A stretch of DNA of 64,000 bases from Candidatus Chloroploca asiatica (GCF_002532075.1 NZ_LYXE01000062.1:1-64000); one strand, 5' to 3'. Positions 26,242-36,489 are shown, counted from the stretch's first letter. The notes: generated by a model not told the origin, from the sequence alone. Translations and numbers: made by a program.

Positions 26242-28074
26242 CTATTGCTCACTGGGCCAGATTACCTGATCCCACTCTGGGAACACGTCGCCTTCTCCAA
26301 TGATGAGACTGTCATAGTTGACAGCATTGCTGTTCAATGACAGTCTGATTTGGGAACCGGCCTGAATATCAACGATTGCCTGTTCTCCGGGCGCGCCCGA
26401 CCGAAATACGATGTCGTCCATGACCCAGACACGAGCATTGGCTACGTTATTTTCTACACGAATATGAGCTGATTCAAGGAATGTCGTATTGCCTCTGGAG
26501 ATCAACTGCACAGCGCGCTGCGAGCGCAGGCGAATAAACTGACCGACCCAACGACCGCCGCTGTCTACATTCCAGCGCTTCATACCTTCGACGGTGTTAT
26601 TGCTTACGGTGACATAGGCGCCATCAGCAATGACAATTGCGGCAAGGTGTGTTCCCACGAAGCGATTGCCATGAACCGTGATAAAGTTTCCCCTTAGGAT
26701 CAGTCCACCGTTGCGCCCGCCGACCAGAAGATTATTCGAAAAGTCACAGTGTTCAGCAGTGCCATGTATCCCTGCAACGGTTGAACCTGCAATGCGGCTG
26801 CTCCCCTCAAGCAAATTGTCATATACACGGACGAGACGGCTTGGGTGAAGACCGCTGAGATCAATCGCCCTACGATGCTCTCTGATGATGCCGTCATGGA
26901 TGTTTACGGCTTGACAGCCGTAGGTTTGCAGTCCATACCCACTGCCTGTCTCCCGAGTCTGATCACCCTCTGCAATCAGGAACTGCGAAATGTCCCCATC
27001 AAGGCAGTTGTCCAACCGTATGCCGGCCCAACTTCCGCCATAGATGGCAATGCGTTCGATCAGGAAATCCTGCACGTTTGATACCAGCATACCGCGTGCA
27101 TCAACCCCATTAAAGCGGACACTAAAGTCTGCCAAATGGAGACCGTGAATTGCGTCTACAAGTTCAACCTGCACATGCGTAAATACCTCTGTGCCTGCAT
27201 TCATCTCTTGGGGGACAGGCTCGGACAACAGAATCGAGTCGTCGCCAACGCCGGTCACTGTCGCAAGGACAGGCGCGCTGCCGACAGGCAGCAGAACAAT
27301 ACTGCTACCTGTATAGAATTCTTCTGCGCTAATCACCGGTAACTGGAGTGCGCCTTCTACAACGTCTTCTGCCAGACTGGTCTTATGCACTTCGTATTCT
27401 ACAGATGACTGGACAGGGGTTACAAGGTGTAACATAGCGCTGATTGGTTTGCTTTGCTCAATACGTAGGAACTCGCCGTTGTGCAGGTTCGGGCGCGGAT
27501 CGTACGGCCATGAGCCGTTGCCAGCCATATCAGTGCTATAGTCAATTAACTTGACAACAGAATTTGATGAAAAACCTGTTGCATCGTAAACACGCAGACG
27601 GGTATCTGCACCACTGGCACCAGCGGTCAAAAAGGTTTTGGTGCCTTCTCCAGCGTACGTAATTTGGAAGCCCCATTCGCCCGGTGATGGTTGGAAGTGC
27701 AGCGTTGTAATACTTCGTCCCATCCCCCTGAGTGCAATCCGGTCCGGAAAATCATTAAGAACCAACTGAGAAACCTCGATATTGCCAGCCGGAAACTGCA
27801 CGACTCCGCCGCCCGCTGCTCCTGCATCGTCTATCGCACGGCGGATTGCATGGGCGTTTGCATTGCGCGTCGCATCATCCTTCCCCCTCCCCACTTGAAC
27901 CCCGTAATCCAACACACTAAAAATGTGCAACTCACTGGACGGCTCGATCCATTGGGTCGGTTGGAGCGTGTGTGCTGTAGGCGTGGAGAAAGCTGTGCTC
28001 AGGGGACACGCACCTAGCACTGCGCCAAAACTTAGCACCAATGCCATGATTAGTTGGGTCATAACGGCATTCAT
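26242..28074 (-). CDS. Secreted right-handed beta-helix protein (pectate-lyase-like)
   Basis: Protein of 610 residues. A hydrophobic N-terminus ends in VLGAC, a possible lipobox, so it may be a lipoprotein. From about residue 50 it shows the start of a pectate-lyase-3 type beta-helix (FSVLDYGVQVGRGKDDATRN, AIRRAIDDAGAAGGGVVQFP), then many short strand repeats with Asn ladders (VYDNLLEGS, CDFSNNLLVGGRNGGLILRG, VTVSNNTVEG). Such proteins bind or cut acidic polysaccharides; here it could process the exported polymer. No catalytic set could be assigned. It is transcribed with the locus and comes 70 bases before wbpB. Confidence 0.75.
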   Translation of the reverse strand: MNAVMTQLIMALVLSFGAVLGACPLSTAFSTPTAHTLQPTQWIEPSSELHIFSVLDYGVQVGRGKDDATRNANAHAIRRAIDDAGAAGGGVVQFPAGNIEVSQLVLNDFPDRIALRGMGRSITTLHFQPSPGEWGFQITYAGEGTKTFLTAGASGADTRLRVYDATGFSSNSVVKLIDYSTDMAGNGSWPYDPRPNLHNGEFLRIEQSKPISAMLHLVTPVQSSVEYEVHKTSLAEDVVEGALQLPVISAEEFYTGSSIVLLPVGSAPVLATVTGVGDDSILLSEPVPQEMNAGTEVFTHVQVELVDAIHGLHLADFSVRFNGVDARGMLVSNVQDFLIERIAIYGGSWAGIRLDNCLDGDISQFLIAEGDQTRETGSGYGLQTYGCQAVNIHDGIIREHRRAIDLSGLHPSRLVRVYDNLLEGSSRIAGSTVAGIHGTAEHCDFSNNLLVGGRNGGLILRGNFITVHGNRFVGTHLAAIVIADGAYVTVSNNTVEGMKRWNVDSGGRWVGQFIRLRSQRAVQLISRGNTTFLESAHIRVENNVANARVWVMDDIVFRSGAPGEQAIVDIQAGSQIRLSLNSNAVNYDSLIIGEGDVFPEWDQVIWPSEQ

Positions 28075-28130
28075 CTTTCGAATGTGAGCAGATGGTCAGG
28101 ATGCTTGGTCTTCATTGTCCATCACTTTGG

Positions 28131-28775
28131 TCACATGCCACAGATTGTTCTCAGGCGCAATAATTCAGCCTGGACGTCTGAATTCTCAGCTGCGGGCGGC
28201 AACATTCTGGCCAGGATACCGTCATCATCAGTACAAAGGTTGTGGTCGGCGCGCAGTTTCAACCAATCGATCCAGAATCGTGCATCTCGAAATGCGATTG
28301 TTGCTGCTTCTCGCAGAGCAACTTCTGCCTGTGTGATTTGCCCGCGACGGATATACTCGCGGCCAATGGCGCGCAGCAACCAATGAAGGTATCACCGTGT
28401 AGCATCGGATCAATGTCGGGTGAATCGCGCAGAGTGGCGTCGGCCAATTGCAGTTGCCAGATTGCGGCACGCAGTTTGTCTATGTCAGCTCGTTGACGGG
28501 CACTGTTGAGCCTACCTGTTGCCAATCGTGAGTTGCCAGCAAACAACAGTGTTTTCCGCAGGTACAGGAGTTTGGTCGGGCTGTTCTTTTGCTGTTGAAT
28601 ACTCCTCCGGTGCGCAGTTCAGATAACAATCAACCATTGCCGGCAGGTGATGGCTGATTGCACTGGTAAGCGCAAGATTGCCCGACCACCTGAAGGGGAT
28701 AATCGTAGACGCGCCAAATCTAAGCGCAACGAGAACTAGTCCCCAGAAGCTACAAACGCGGTTGCGTCTAAAAGA
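28131..28775 (-). pseudogene. Frameshifted TPR-like protein gene
   Basis: Coherent protein sequence runs through this stretch but changes frame twice. One frame gives RVCSFWGLVLVALRFGAS (membrane-segment-like) to about 28620, a second gives SPTKLLYLRKTLLFAG ... DSPDIDPMLHGDTFIG (to about 28385), and the first resumes with WLLRAIGREYIRRGQITQAE and ALREAATIAFRDARFWIDWL to a stop at 28131. The alternating helical pattern resembles a tetratricopeptide protein. It is either a decayed gene or two sequencing indels; neighbours are intact. It overlaps the end of the membrane protein gene upstream. Confidence 0.45.
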
Positions 28776-30261
28776 ATCCTTTATATACCAAGTAAACTAC
28801 ATAAGCAGTACTCAGAAGAATCGGCAGAGAAATGATCCACAAGGTAAACCATCGATAATGCTTTACAGCGCCAAACACCGCAAACAGCATCAGCAGCGGC
28901 ATATACTGCATAGCATGCCGCTCATTCAATGTTGTCAGGGCAACGCCCGCAAAATAGACAAGGATAGCAACAGCATATGTTGTACGTCTGGGATGTCGGA
29001 GGCCTTGCAACACCCCGATCACAGCAAAGGGAACAAGTGGATACCAGAGAAAGGCTGAGAAATTTGACCAGTTCGCATCAAATGCTCTACCAAAAATAGG
29101 AACGGGTAAAACCAAACGATAAAACAAGCGAGCCAACTGGCTGAATGGCGTTGGAAGACTTAGCAATAATCCAGCCACAGACCTGTCATCAGAGATATTA
29201 TACTCTAGTATCCGCTCTGTATAGAATATCATGCCGCGATCGATCACCAGCGCCTGAATGACGCCGTCCATGACAAGGAACAAAAGCGCTGCAAGTGCAA
29301 TGAGCCCAAGCGGGAAAAGCATAAGCACTTTGGGCGCTGAGATACGGTTTGTATGATTCCTATGCCCCAAGACGAGAGCCACAGAGACAACCACCACCAT
29401 CGGCAGCAGACTCTCCAGCCGAAATCCGACAAGAACAATTGTGAGCAACGCAAAAGAGACCAGGGGAGCGAACCAAAATCGTTGTGTGCGGAGATATTCA
29501 AAATTGACGACCAGGAGCAAGACGAGGAGTGCCACAATCGTATCACGCGTCACGTCAGCCGAGACCATGATTGAAGCGGGATAGATGGCAAACAAATAGG
29601 CAGCGCCGAGCGGTGCGTACCGCCCCATATCCAACTTCCGCATACCAAGCCTGGCAATGATCACTGCAACAAACCCTACGATGGCAGAATTCAGAATTCT
29701 GGCATTTAGTGAACTGCTGTCCCCCATAAAAAGGCCGGAGAAGCGCTCAACAAACCCCAAAGTATAAATATAACCATAGTAGCGACTCCTCACAATATCT
29801 TGAAGGCCTGCATAATCCCAGAAGGGCAGATCGCTCGCCATAATACCCCACCGATAGAAGTCTTCTCCATCAGTAAGGAAATCGCCATAATACTTGGCAC
29901 CATAAAAGGGAACACCACCGTAGAAACTCCAGGCGTAATAGAATAGTATCGAGCTAATCACTCGGATTGCAAAGACAGCCAGAAAAAGATTGCGGAGATA
30001 GATATAATCGGGCTGGCGGCGTTGTGTCTCAATGATGGACAGACCGACGACCAGCATCAATACGAAAAAGAAGGGGACAGAGACTGTGCTGTATTGAAAG
30101 GAAAAGACAACAATCATTACCAACGATAATGGTAATAGGAACACCCAAGATGTATTTGCGATGCGTAGCAGGCGCATCCAAATGCTGCTGTTCCTGCGTA
30201 TGCTTGGCAATGTTGAGGAAGTATTCGAATTTATGGAAGACAGAGAAGGTGTAAAATCCAT
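28768..30261 (-). CDS. Multispanning membrane protein, Wzy-like or lipid-sugar transferase candidate
   Basis: Protein of 497 residues with about ten hydrophobic segments (for example WVFLLPLSLVMIVVFSF, LFLAVFAIRVISSILFYYAW, LILNSAIVGFVAVIIARLG-like and IVALLVLLLVVNF). A long extracytoplasmic-type loop with YYGDFLTDGEDFYRWGIMA lies after the second or third segment. That acidic loop and the overall layout resemble GT39-type mannosyltransferases or O-antigen polymerases. No other Wzy is visible in the locus, so it is my candidate polymerase. The assignment is by topology and context only. Confidence 0.5.
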   Translation of the reverse strand: MDFTPSLSSINSNTSSTLPSIRRNSSIWMRLLRIANTSWVFLLPLSLVMIVVFSFQYSTVSVPFFFVLMLVVGLSIIETQRRQPDYIYLRNLFLAVFAIRVISSILFYYAWSFYGGVPFYGAKYYGDFLTDGEDFYRWGIMASDLPFWDYAGLQDIVRSRYYGYIYTLGFVERFSGLFMGDSSSLNARILNSAIVGFVAVIIARLGMRKLDMGRYAPLGAAYLFAIYPASIMVSADVTRDTIVALLVLLLVVNFEYLRTQRFWFAPLVSFALLTIVLVGFRLESLLPMVVVVSVALVLGHRNHTNRISAPKVLMLFPLGLIALAALLFLVMDGVIQALVIDRGMIFYTERILEYNISDDRSVAGLLLSLPTPFSQLARLFYRLVLPVPIFGRAFDANWSNFSAFLWYPLVPFAVIGVLQGLRHPRRTTYAVAILVYFAGVALTTLNERHAMQYMPLLMLFAVFGAVKHYRWFTLWIISLPILLSTAYVVYLVYKGFF

Positions 30262-30273
30262 ATTAAATATTTT

Positions 30274-32199
30274 TCATTGAAAGACAACATCGTCATGCTG
30301 CACTACCGATGCAATGCGTTTCATGACCTGACCATCACAATGGCACCATTTGTCGGCAAATGCTTGTTGCCGGAGTATTTCGGCTTTTTGCTGCGCCGGG
30401 TCAGCGAGCAGTCGAGACAACTCTGCCGCCAAACCAGTCAAACCGACGCCGACGCCTCCTCCGTCCCGAATATAGCCCACTGGATCCAGAGCGCCGGGGA
30501 ACTGCAAAATCAAGTTGGGGCGCTGGAGAGCGGCAGCTTCGATGATCGTGGTTGAGTTGAAGCTGATATGTACTGTGCTGGACAGGATGAGTGCATTCAG
30601 ATCGATCTCTTCGCGCAGCACAACGGCACGGTCGACAATTCCAGCAGAGGCAAATGCGTCGCGCCATGCATTCATATCACGCGAGGCTGGATGGACTTTG
30701 ACAACCAAGTACGCGTTGGTAAGTGACGGAGCCAACGCCGTGACAAGTTCAGATTTGCTGCAGAAGTGTTCTGTCTCAGGCGATGCCGTATGAAGTATGA
30801 TGGGGGTCGCAGCAGTAAGACCAAGTTGTTGACGCACTGCAGCAACGAGACGTGGTTGCAGCGTCGTCGTTTCCAGATAGACGTCCAGGCGAGGGTTGCC
30901 AACCACCGCTATCTCTGATGTGTCGTATCCACCTTGCTGAGTCAACAGATCGTGCGTTGCACTTCCCCAAACTAGCAACTTCGTTGCCTGCCCTAATGGA
31001 ATATTCGACGATGGCCGCATATAGCCCAGGTGATGCGCATGGATAATGCCATGTTGAAGTTCAAAGCTTGGGATGCCTAGTTTGCGTGCAGCCATAATCA
31101 GTGCATGGGCCTCAAAATAGTACGCACAAACCACTATGATCTGCCGTGGATGTAGCCAGGCCAACAGACGCAGCCATACTGCATAAAGATGAACAAAGCG
31201 TTCAACATCAACCCGCGCATATTTTAGTATAGGCACCACTATGAACCCGACAGCTACATCATTGTAGGTGGCATTGATCAGCGCCGCTTGCTCTATTGCC
31301 TCCCAGTCTAGCTGTGTTGGTGTACCTTTTTGAGGTCTTAACCTTCCCAATGTGGCTAAACCAGACAAGAGATCAGTCGAAACGAAGTTCAGCCCACGAT
31401 GCCGCAAAGAATAGCCGACGACATCGCTGTGCATATCTTTCTCAATCGTGCGCACCCGTCTGCCAGCAGCATTCAAGATAGACGTCACTGGGACACTGTA
31501 GACATCTTGTAACTGCGTCTGCTTGGTGCTCGATGGTGCCAACGCGCTGCGCCGCAAATAGTGCGACGAAGTGAACACAAGCACATCGGTCTTCGGTCTC
31601 AGCAACCAACCGGCCAGGACGAGCGCGCTGGTGACGACATTCAGTGCCCGTGCCGCTACCCGACGTATGAGTAATGAGCGACTTTGAAGCGCAGACACTG
31701 TATTAGGTTCAGCTATAACCTCTACAGCGGGCAGCATATTGCGGATCAAGGAGGTTTTGGCATAGTAGGGCTTGTCGACATAGACTGTTGCGATGGGGTG
31801 GGACTGGGCAATATCTGCAATCAGGTCTATGAGCGCAAACACTTGACCACGTTCGAGTCTGTCCAACAACATACGAGCGTAACGGAGCCACCAGAGGCTG
31901 ACGCCGTTCACCATGATCCGCCGATGGAGGTCTGCTTTGGTCGAATAATCGTCAATCCAGGCATGAACAGTTGTCAGGTAATCTTTGCCTGCGAGTTCAG
32001 GGGCGATAGGGCGCGAATGCCATACGCCTCTTTCATCATCCCACACATACGCGCGATATGCCTGAGCAAATACGATGCGAATGTCACCCGCTGAAAATGT
32101 CACCCCTGGCGGTTTCCAGTCGGCAGCGCCGAGAAACAGCCGGATGGCATCCACCGGGCTATCGAATCTGCGATCGTGGCCAGAAACTTTTGCTATCAT
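30274..32199 (-). CDS. Large GT-B-like surface-carbohydrate protein
   Basis: The open frame reaches 32514, but the first 105 codons overlap the flippase gene; the ATG at 32199 overlaps its stop (ATGA), giving 641 residues. The C-terminal half looks like a GT-B transferase of the capsule/polyglycerol-phosphate type: LGIPSFELQHGIIHAHHLGY, KLLVWGSATHDLL, AVVGNPRLDVY, YLVVKVHPASRD and VHISFNSTTIIEAA. The N-terminal half (about 300 residues) has no match I recognise. It might transfer a sugar acid or phospho-sugar to the chain. Its position between the flippase and the Wzy-like candidate supports a role in polymer assembly. Confidence 0.6.
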   Translation of the reverse strand: MIAKVSGHDRRFDSPVDAIRLFLGAADWKPPGVTFSAGDIRIVFAQAYRAYVWDDERGVWHSRPIAPELAGKDYLTTVHAWIDDYSTKADLHRRIMVNGVSLWWLRYARMLLDRLERGQVFALIDLIADIAQSHPIATVYVDKPYYAKTSLIRNMLPAVEVIAEPNTVSALQSRSLLIRRVAARALNVVTSALVLAGWLLRPKTDVLVFTSSHYLRRSALAPSSTKQTQLQDVYSVPVTSILNAAGRRVRTIEKDMHSDVVGYSLRHRGLNFVSTDLLSGLATLGRLRPQKGTPTQLDWEAIEQAALINATYNDVAVGFIVVPILKYARVDVERFVHLYAVWLRLLAWLHPRQIIVVCAYYFEAHALIMAARKLGIPSFELQHGIIHAHHLGYMRPSSNIPLGQATKLLVWGSATHDLLTQQGGYDTSEIAVVGNPRLDVYLETTTLQPRLVAAVRQQLGLTAATPIILHTASPETEHFCSKSELVTALAPSLTNAYLVVKVHPASRDMNAWRDAFASAGIVDRAVVLREEIDLNALILSSTVHISFNSTTIIEAAALQRPNLILQFPGALDPVGYIRDGGGVGVGLTGLAAELSRLLADPAQQKAEILRQQAFADKWCHCDGQVMKRIASVVQHDDVVFQ

Positions 32200-33716
32200 G
32201 CGCCAAGACCCTCTTTGCCAAATCTGGATGTCGCCAGCACGGGTCTGACCAACCACAGGTAGGCATAGATCGCATAGACTAAGAGGATTACTGCTTTGAG
32301 CGCAAGCGCACTGATAGGCACCTGGATCAATGGTGCCACATAAATTGCATATAAAACGCCCATGAAAACAAGTCCAACAGCAACCGCTAACGAAGGGTAT
32401 GGGAGTGGAATTTTCTGATACTTCCGCCCCCGTATAAAGGCAAGCGAAAACGAAAGGCCGTAGGCGCAAGCGGTCGCCCATGCCGCCCCTAAAGCACCAA
32501 TGAGGGGTATCCACCAGAGGTTGAGCACGATATTGAGGGCTGCCGCAACCAATGTGATCTGCGGAACAATGCGCGTGTGCTTGTAATAAAAGATGGGTGC
32601 AATGGAGAAGTTATACAGCCCCAATAGGAGGTAGCCGAACAAGATCGGTGGAACATAGACTTCCGCACCAGCATAATGGATGGGGGCGATCCAGCGCACA
32701 AACTCCGCAGCAAAGAGAATGCCAACAAGACAGAGTGCACCCATGCCCGCCACAAAGAGGCGGATGATGCGAGTGATAATGAACTCTGGCTGCTGCCTTG
32801 TTTTCATCAATCCGTAGTAGTACGGGGAATAGGCCTGGTTGAAACTGAAAATGAGGACATTCATGACCAGCGCCAACTGATAGCCAAGGTTATACAGACC
32901 GAGTTCTGTCAGCGACACGCGTGACTCAAGCATCAGCCGATCAATAGCACCAAGTGCCCATGCGGACAAAAGATGGGGCAGCAAGGGCAGGCTGTAGGCA
33001 AGCGTCATCGCAAGGTAATCGCGGTGTATATGCAGTGTCCCGTAGCGTCGCGCCAGCAACAGCAGCAACACGCCTGCCACAGCCGCCGAGGCCATGAGGT
33101 CACCGGTCATCTGCCCGGCAGCACCCATTCCCAGATAGACGACGAAATAGATCACTGCACCGGCACGGAGTACAAACATGCTGATCTGCGCAATCACAAA
33201 CGCTGCAGCCCGCTGCTCTGTGCGGTAGAGCACAAGCGGCAACTGCGCAAGGGCATCTACACCGGCGCCGAGCACCATCAATTGCACATATGGTTTGAAC
33301 GCAACCTGGCCTGAAGTCAACGAATCCCAGACTGGCTGCCCAAACATAAGCAGCATGGTCACGGACAAGACAGTAACGCCAAACAGAAAGAGGCTGTTTG
33401 TGCTAATATAGCGACGCAGGGTAACGGGATCGTCCAGGTAATCGTAAAACATGCGCGCCACACCACTGTAGATGCCCAGGCCGATCAACAGTGCCAGCAC
33501 ACCTGAAATCGCAGCACCCAGCCCGATGATGCCATAATCTGCTGGGGTTAAATAACGCGTATAGAGCGGGATCAATAGAAAACCGAAGGCTTTCTGCAGC
33601 ATCGTCCCACCGATATAGATTGTGGCATTGCTCAACAACTTGCTGCGGCGAAACCCTTGCAGGCTGAGTGCAACTTTGTGGTATATCGCTGTTAACCGCT
33701 GTGCCGCTTCACTCAT
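32196..33716 (-). CDS. Wzx-type polysaccharide flippase
   Basis: Membrane protein of about 506 residues (ATG 33716; the frame opens at a GTG 33746) with about 14 hydrophobic segments in the pattern of MOP-superfamily flippases. Typical features: SNATIYIGGTMLQKAFGFLL and PLYTRYLTPADYGIIGLG at the N-terminus, and LYNLGYQLALVMNVLIFSFN followed by YSPYYYGLM in the middle. It should flip undecaprenyl-linked repeat units to the outer face of the membrane. It is coupled by ATGA overlap to the large GT-B-like gene. Confidence 0.8.
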   Translation of the reverse strand: MSEAAQRLTAIYHKVALSLQGFRRSKLLSNATIYIGGTMLQKAFGFLLIPLYTRYLTPADYGIIGLGAAISGVLALLIGLGIYSGVARMFYDYLDDPVTLRRYISTNSLFLFGVTVLSVTMLLMFGQPVWDSLTSGQVAFKPYVQLMVLGAGVDALAQLPLVLYRTEQRAAAFVIAQISMFVLRAGAVIYFVVYLGMGAAGQMTGDLMASAAVAGVLLLLLARRYGTLHIHRDYLAMTLAYSLPLLPHLLSAWALGAIDRLMLESRVSLTELGLYNLGYQLALVMNVLIFSFNQAYSPYYYGLMKTRQQPEFIITRIIRLFVAGMGALCLVGILFAAEFVRWIAPIHYAGAEVYVPPILFGYLLLGLYNFSIAPIFYYKHTRIVPQITLVAAALNIVLNLWWIPLIGALGAAWATACAYGLSFSLAFIRGRKYQKIPLPYPSLAVAVGLVFMGVLYAIYVAPLIQVPISALALKAVILLVYAIYAYLWLVRPVLATSRFGKEGLGA

Positions 33717-33840
33717 TGCTGTGTATGTTCCTAGCAAGGATCGCACGAATTCTTCTCGGAAGCCGCAGTCTGTTCATGTTTTTTTCCTGGTTTGTCCGAC
33801 TTAGGCCTACCTGAAGAAAACGCTCGTGACATGAGCCTAT

Positions 33841-34140
33841 CTAGCCGATTAGCTCCCAAGAGAGCGGAGTACCTCGCTGGATGGCGGCGGTTGCATATCT
33901 GCCCAAGACATTGTCCATGTAGCGCGTATGCAACCCGTGTCCGGGGCGGATCGAGCGCACATTTTCTGCTGTAAACACATCGCCGGGTGCCATATCCTGC
34001 ACGACAAAGAGCGAGCGACGAAAGACCCGGCTGGCGGAGTCTTTTTCGGTCACTGCGTAGTTGACCTTGCCCAATGCCTTTTCTGTGATGCGCACGGCAT
34101 TGATCTGATCAGGAACATCCATAGGTCTAAATCCAGGAAA
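33841..34140 (-). pseudogene. pseI: pseI (pseudaminic acid synthase) C-terminal remnant
   Basis: About 90 residues match the end of PseI: VRITEKALGKVNYAVTEKD, SRVFRRSLFVVQDMAPGDVF, NVRSIRPGHGLHTRY and the final KGTPLSWEL-like block (RGTPLSWELIG). This is the SAF/antifreeze-like domain with the last linker; the TIM-barrel that does the chemistry is missing. Sequence upstream (to 34167) is unrelated. A NeuB-family synthase with its own, different SAF domain lies intact at 35422-36489, so this is the leftover of a second synthase gene. Confidence 0.75.
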
Positions 34141-34307
34141 AAAGCCAAATAACATCAACGCGGGCAATCTTCATCTGGCACCTCCAGGCGTAGCGGATGA
34201 CTGTTTTGCTATATTACACATGTCCCGTAATGCCCAGCATCACGGAAACTGGTGCAGTCGATCATCCACAACAATAGAAAACATCAAATTGACTGTAGAA
34301 AAGAGAG

Positions 34308-35414
34308 TTACATACATTGTTTAAGAAATCTTAGAAAGAAAAAGAAGTTCCTACTCCAGTCTGCTTTTGTTTGGACTAGAACCAGATTTTTCTGGATCAT
34401 CTGCTGCAGGCGTTCATGAGATGCCGAGGTTGCCTCTAACATAGTTGCCGCAAATTCGCTAGCACTTTCATGTTTCGCCAGCCACCCATTATCGTTATGA
34501 CGAACTAACTCTCGATTACCAGGAATATCACTTACTACAACTGGCAAACCCGAAGCCATTGCTTCAAGCAAAGAGATCGAGGTTCCATCGGAAGCAGAGC
34601 AACTGACATAAAAATCAGCGACAGCGAAAAAATTCAGCAAATGATCATGCTTCAAAAGCCCCAATAGCTCGACAGATTCATTAAGCTTATGGGCTTCAAT
34701 GAAATTATCTACAATGCATCGCAGAGAGCCATCACCTGCCCAGAATAATCGCAGATTGCGATTTTGCTTGTGCGCCAGACGAAAAGCTTCCAGAAGTATT
34801 TTAGTGCCGTATATTTCCTCCATATTTCGCGTACACAGCAGGATGGTATACGCCTCAATACCCAACTGACGGCGCAAACTATCTCTGTGTTTGTTACGGG
34901 AATACATATCAATAGACTCAAGACCCCATGGCATAACGAAATTTGCCGGAATGCTCAGACCAGTCAGAGATTGACATTCCTGAAGGAGTGCGTTACTGTC
35001 CAAGAACCATGCAGTTGCCGCCTCTAGAGCCACTCGTGTCCGATAACGAGAATCATGATCGCGCCGAGCTTCCCAGAGAAGGTCAAATGCCCATGATTGG
35101 GCTACAAAAGGAAGATTGGCATTGGAAACGCCAACGATAAAACCGCAATTGTGCAGTGGACCCGCCAATATTAAATCAGGCTCAAACTGATGCAAAATGC
35201 GTGTGAATAAAGGGATTGCATCCATCAAATCCTTGGCGTTAGCATTCGCCTGTACGTCCAGACTGCCTAGATACTTCACACCAGCCAAATCTTCACAAGG
35301 CACCTTTTGTGTCTCTAACGTTAAAAAGCCTACATAAACTCCGTATTTCACAAAGCTAGCTAGAAAGCGGCGATCGTGAACTGAGCAGTTCATCGAAAAA
35401 TAAAGGATTCGCAT
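34308..35414 (-). CDS. GT4-like glycosyltransferase
   Basis: Protein of 368 residues. The N-terminus starts MRILYFSMNCSVHDRRFLAS, the middle has FVAQSWAFDLLWEARRD and VMPWGLESIDMYSRN, and the donor half has ILLCTRNMEEIYGTKILLEA and VSCSASDGTSISLLEAMASG with the E-x-M-A-S-G block common in GT4. It is AT-richer than pseB and the flippase. It lies 7 bases after the NeuB-like synthase and probably came with it, so it may transfer the sugar acid made by that enzyme. Confidence 0.7.
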   Translation of the reverse strand: MRILYFSMNCSVHDRRFLASFVKYGVYVGFLTLETQKVPCEDLAGVKYLGSLDVQANANAKDLMDAIPLFTRILHQFEPDLILAGPLHNCGFIVGVSNANLPFVAQSWAFDLLWEARRDHDSRYRTRVALEAATAWFLDSNALLQECQSLTGLSIPANFVMPWGLESIDMYSRNKHRDSLRRQLGIEAYTILLCTRNMEEIYGTKILLEAFRLAHKQNRNLRLFWAGDGSLRCIVDNFIEAHKLNESVELLGLLKHDHLLNFFAVADFYVSCSASDGTSISLLEAMASGLPVVVSDIPGNRELVRHNDNGWLAKHESASEFAATMLEATSASHERLQQMIQKNLVLVQTKADWSRNFFFFLRFLKQCM

Positions 35415-35421
35415 GCCTCTA

Positions 35422-36489
35422 CTACTCTACCGAACTCCAAGTGAAATGCTCGTGTTTTTGAATTGCATGAAGAGTTCTACGGCCAACTAGTCCTCCTATT
35501 TCGTAAGGTTGAACAGCACCTCGTGGTGCAGGACGCAACACAACTAAGTCATCTCTAGTTAATATCGTTCCGGCAGCGAGGTTCCGCGCAGCTCGCACAC
35601 ATCGTCGTTGAATGATCACAGTGTCTAGCTCATTAGGAGCAATCTCTTTGGCTGAGGATCCTAGTGCAAACTCAAGCTCTCTCGTGTGTTCCACCATTTC
35701 ACGCCAAGAAGCAGGCGTCATGGAAAACGGATGATCTGGACCATCGCGAGATGTATCATCAGTGAAATGCTTCTCAATCATACGAGCCCCTAGCGCAACG
35801 GCACCCAGCACGGTCGTATGACCTGGTGTGTGGTCAGACAATCCAAGAACAATGTCTGGATACATAACCGCGTAGGTCTGAAGAACCCGCAGGTTTATAT
35901 ACCGAAAGTTATCCAAGCTGCCTGTATAGTTTGTATTACACTGCATTAAGCATAACTGTGGGTTCAGAGATAGTATCTCGCGCACTGCCTTGTGGACTTC
36001 TCCTATATCAGAAGCTCCCGTAGCCAAAATCACAGGCTTTCCTTTGCTTGCAATACGCTGACAAATTTCGTGCCAGGTAAGGTCACCCGAGCCTATCTTG
36101 TATGCTGGTACAAAAGATTCTAGCATATCGACCGCTGGAAGATCGTAGGGTGTCGAGAAATACGCTATGCCCACCTTGTCACATTCGTCTTTGAGGATAG
36201 GAGTCCACTCCCAAGGAATGCTGGCATCCTCATAAACTTCATAGACAGTCTTTTTCCACGTCGATTGATGAGATTTCTGGGTACCAATTTCCTCGAACCC
36301 CTTACTGGATACAATATGCTCAGCACGAAAATTCTGAAACTTTGCAGCATTCGCCCCCGCCTGTGCCGCCAAGTGTATCAATTCTTTAGCTCTTTCGATG
36401 TCCCCATCATGATTTGCTGAAATATCTGCAATGAAATAGGTAGGTTCATAAGTACCAATGAGCGTTCCTTTGACCTGAAAATTAGTCAT
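35422..36489 (-). CDS. NeuB-family sialic-acid-like synthase
   Basis: Protein of 355 residues with both domains of the family. TIM barrel: YFIADISANHDGDIERAKEL, AGANAAKFQNFRAEHIVSS, YKIGSGDLTWHEICQ, LATGASDIGEVHKAV and VLGLSDHTPGHTTVLGAVAL. SAF domain from about residue 290: CVRAARNLAAGTILTRDDLV, then PYEIGGLVGRRTLHAI. It should condense phosphoenolpyruvate with an amino sugar to give a nonulosonic acid. The sequence differs from the pseI remnant beside it, so the acid need not be pseudaminic. The start overlaps the end of the RmlD-like gene. Confidence 0.75.
   Translation of the reverse strand: MTNFQVKGTLIGTYEPTYFIADISANHDGDIERAKELIHLAAQAGANAAKFQNFRAEHIVSSKGFEEIGTQKSHQSTWKKTVYEVYEDASIPWEWTPILKDECDKVGIAYFSTPYDLPAVDMLESFVPAYKIGSGDLTWHEICQRIASKGKPVILATGASDIGEVHKAVREILSLNPQLCLMQCNTNYTGSLDNFRYINLRVLQTYAVMYPDIVLGLSDHTPGHTTVLGAVALGARMIEKHFTDDTSRDGPDHPFSMTPASWREMVEHTRELEFALGSSAKEIAPNELDTVIIQRRCVRAARNLAAGTILTRDDLVVLRPAPRGAVQPYEIGGLVGRRTLHAIQKHEHFTWSSVE

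Noticed and set aside
32200-32514. N-terminal extension of the GT-B-like protein
   Set aside because: Cys-rich translation overlapping the flippase in another frame; the ATG at 32199 gives the usual four-base overlap.
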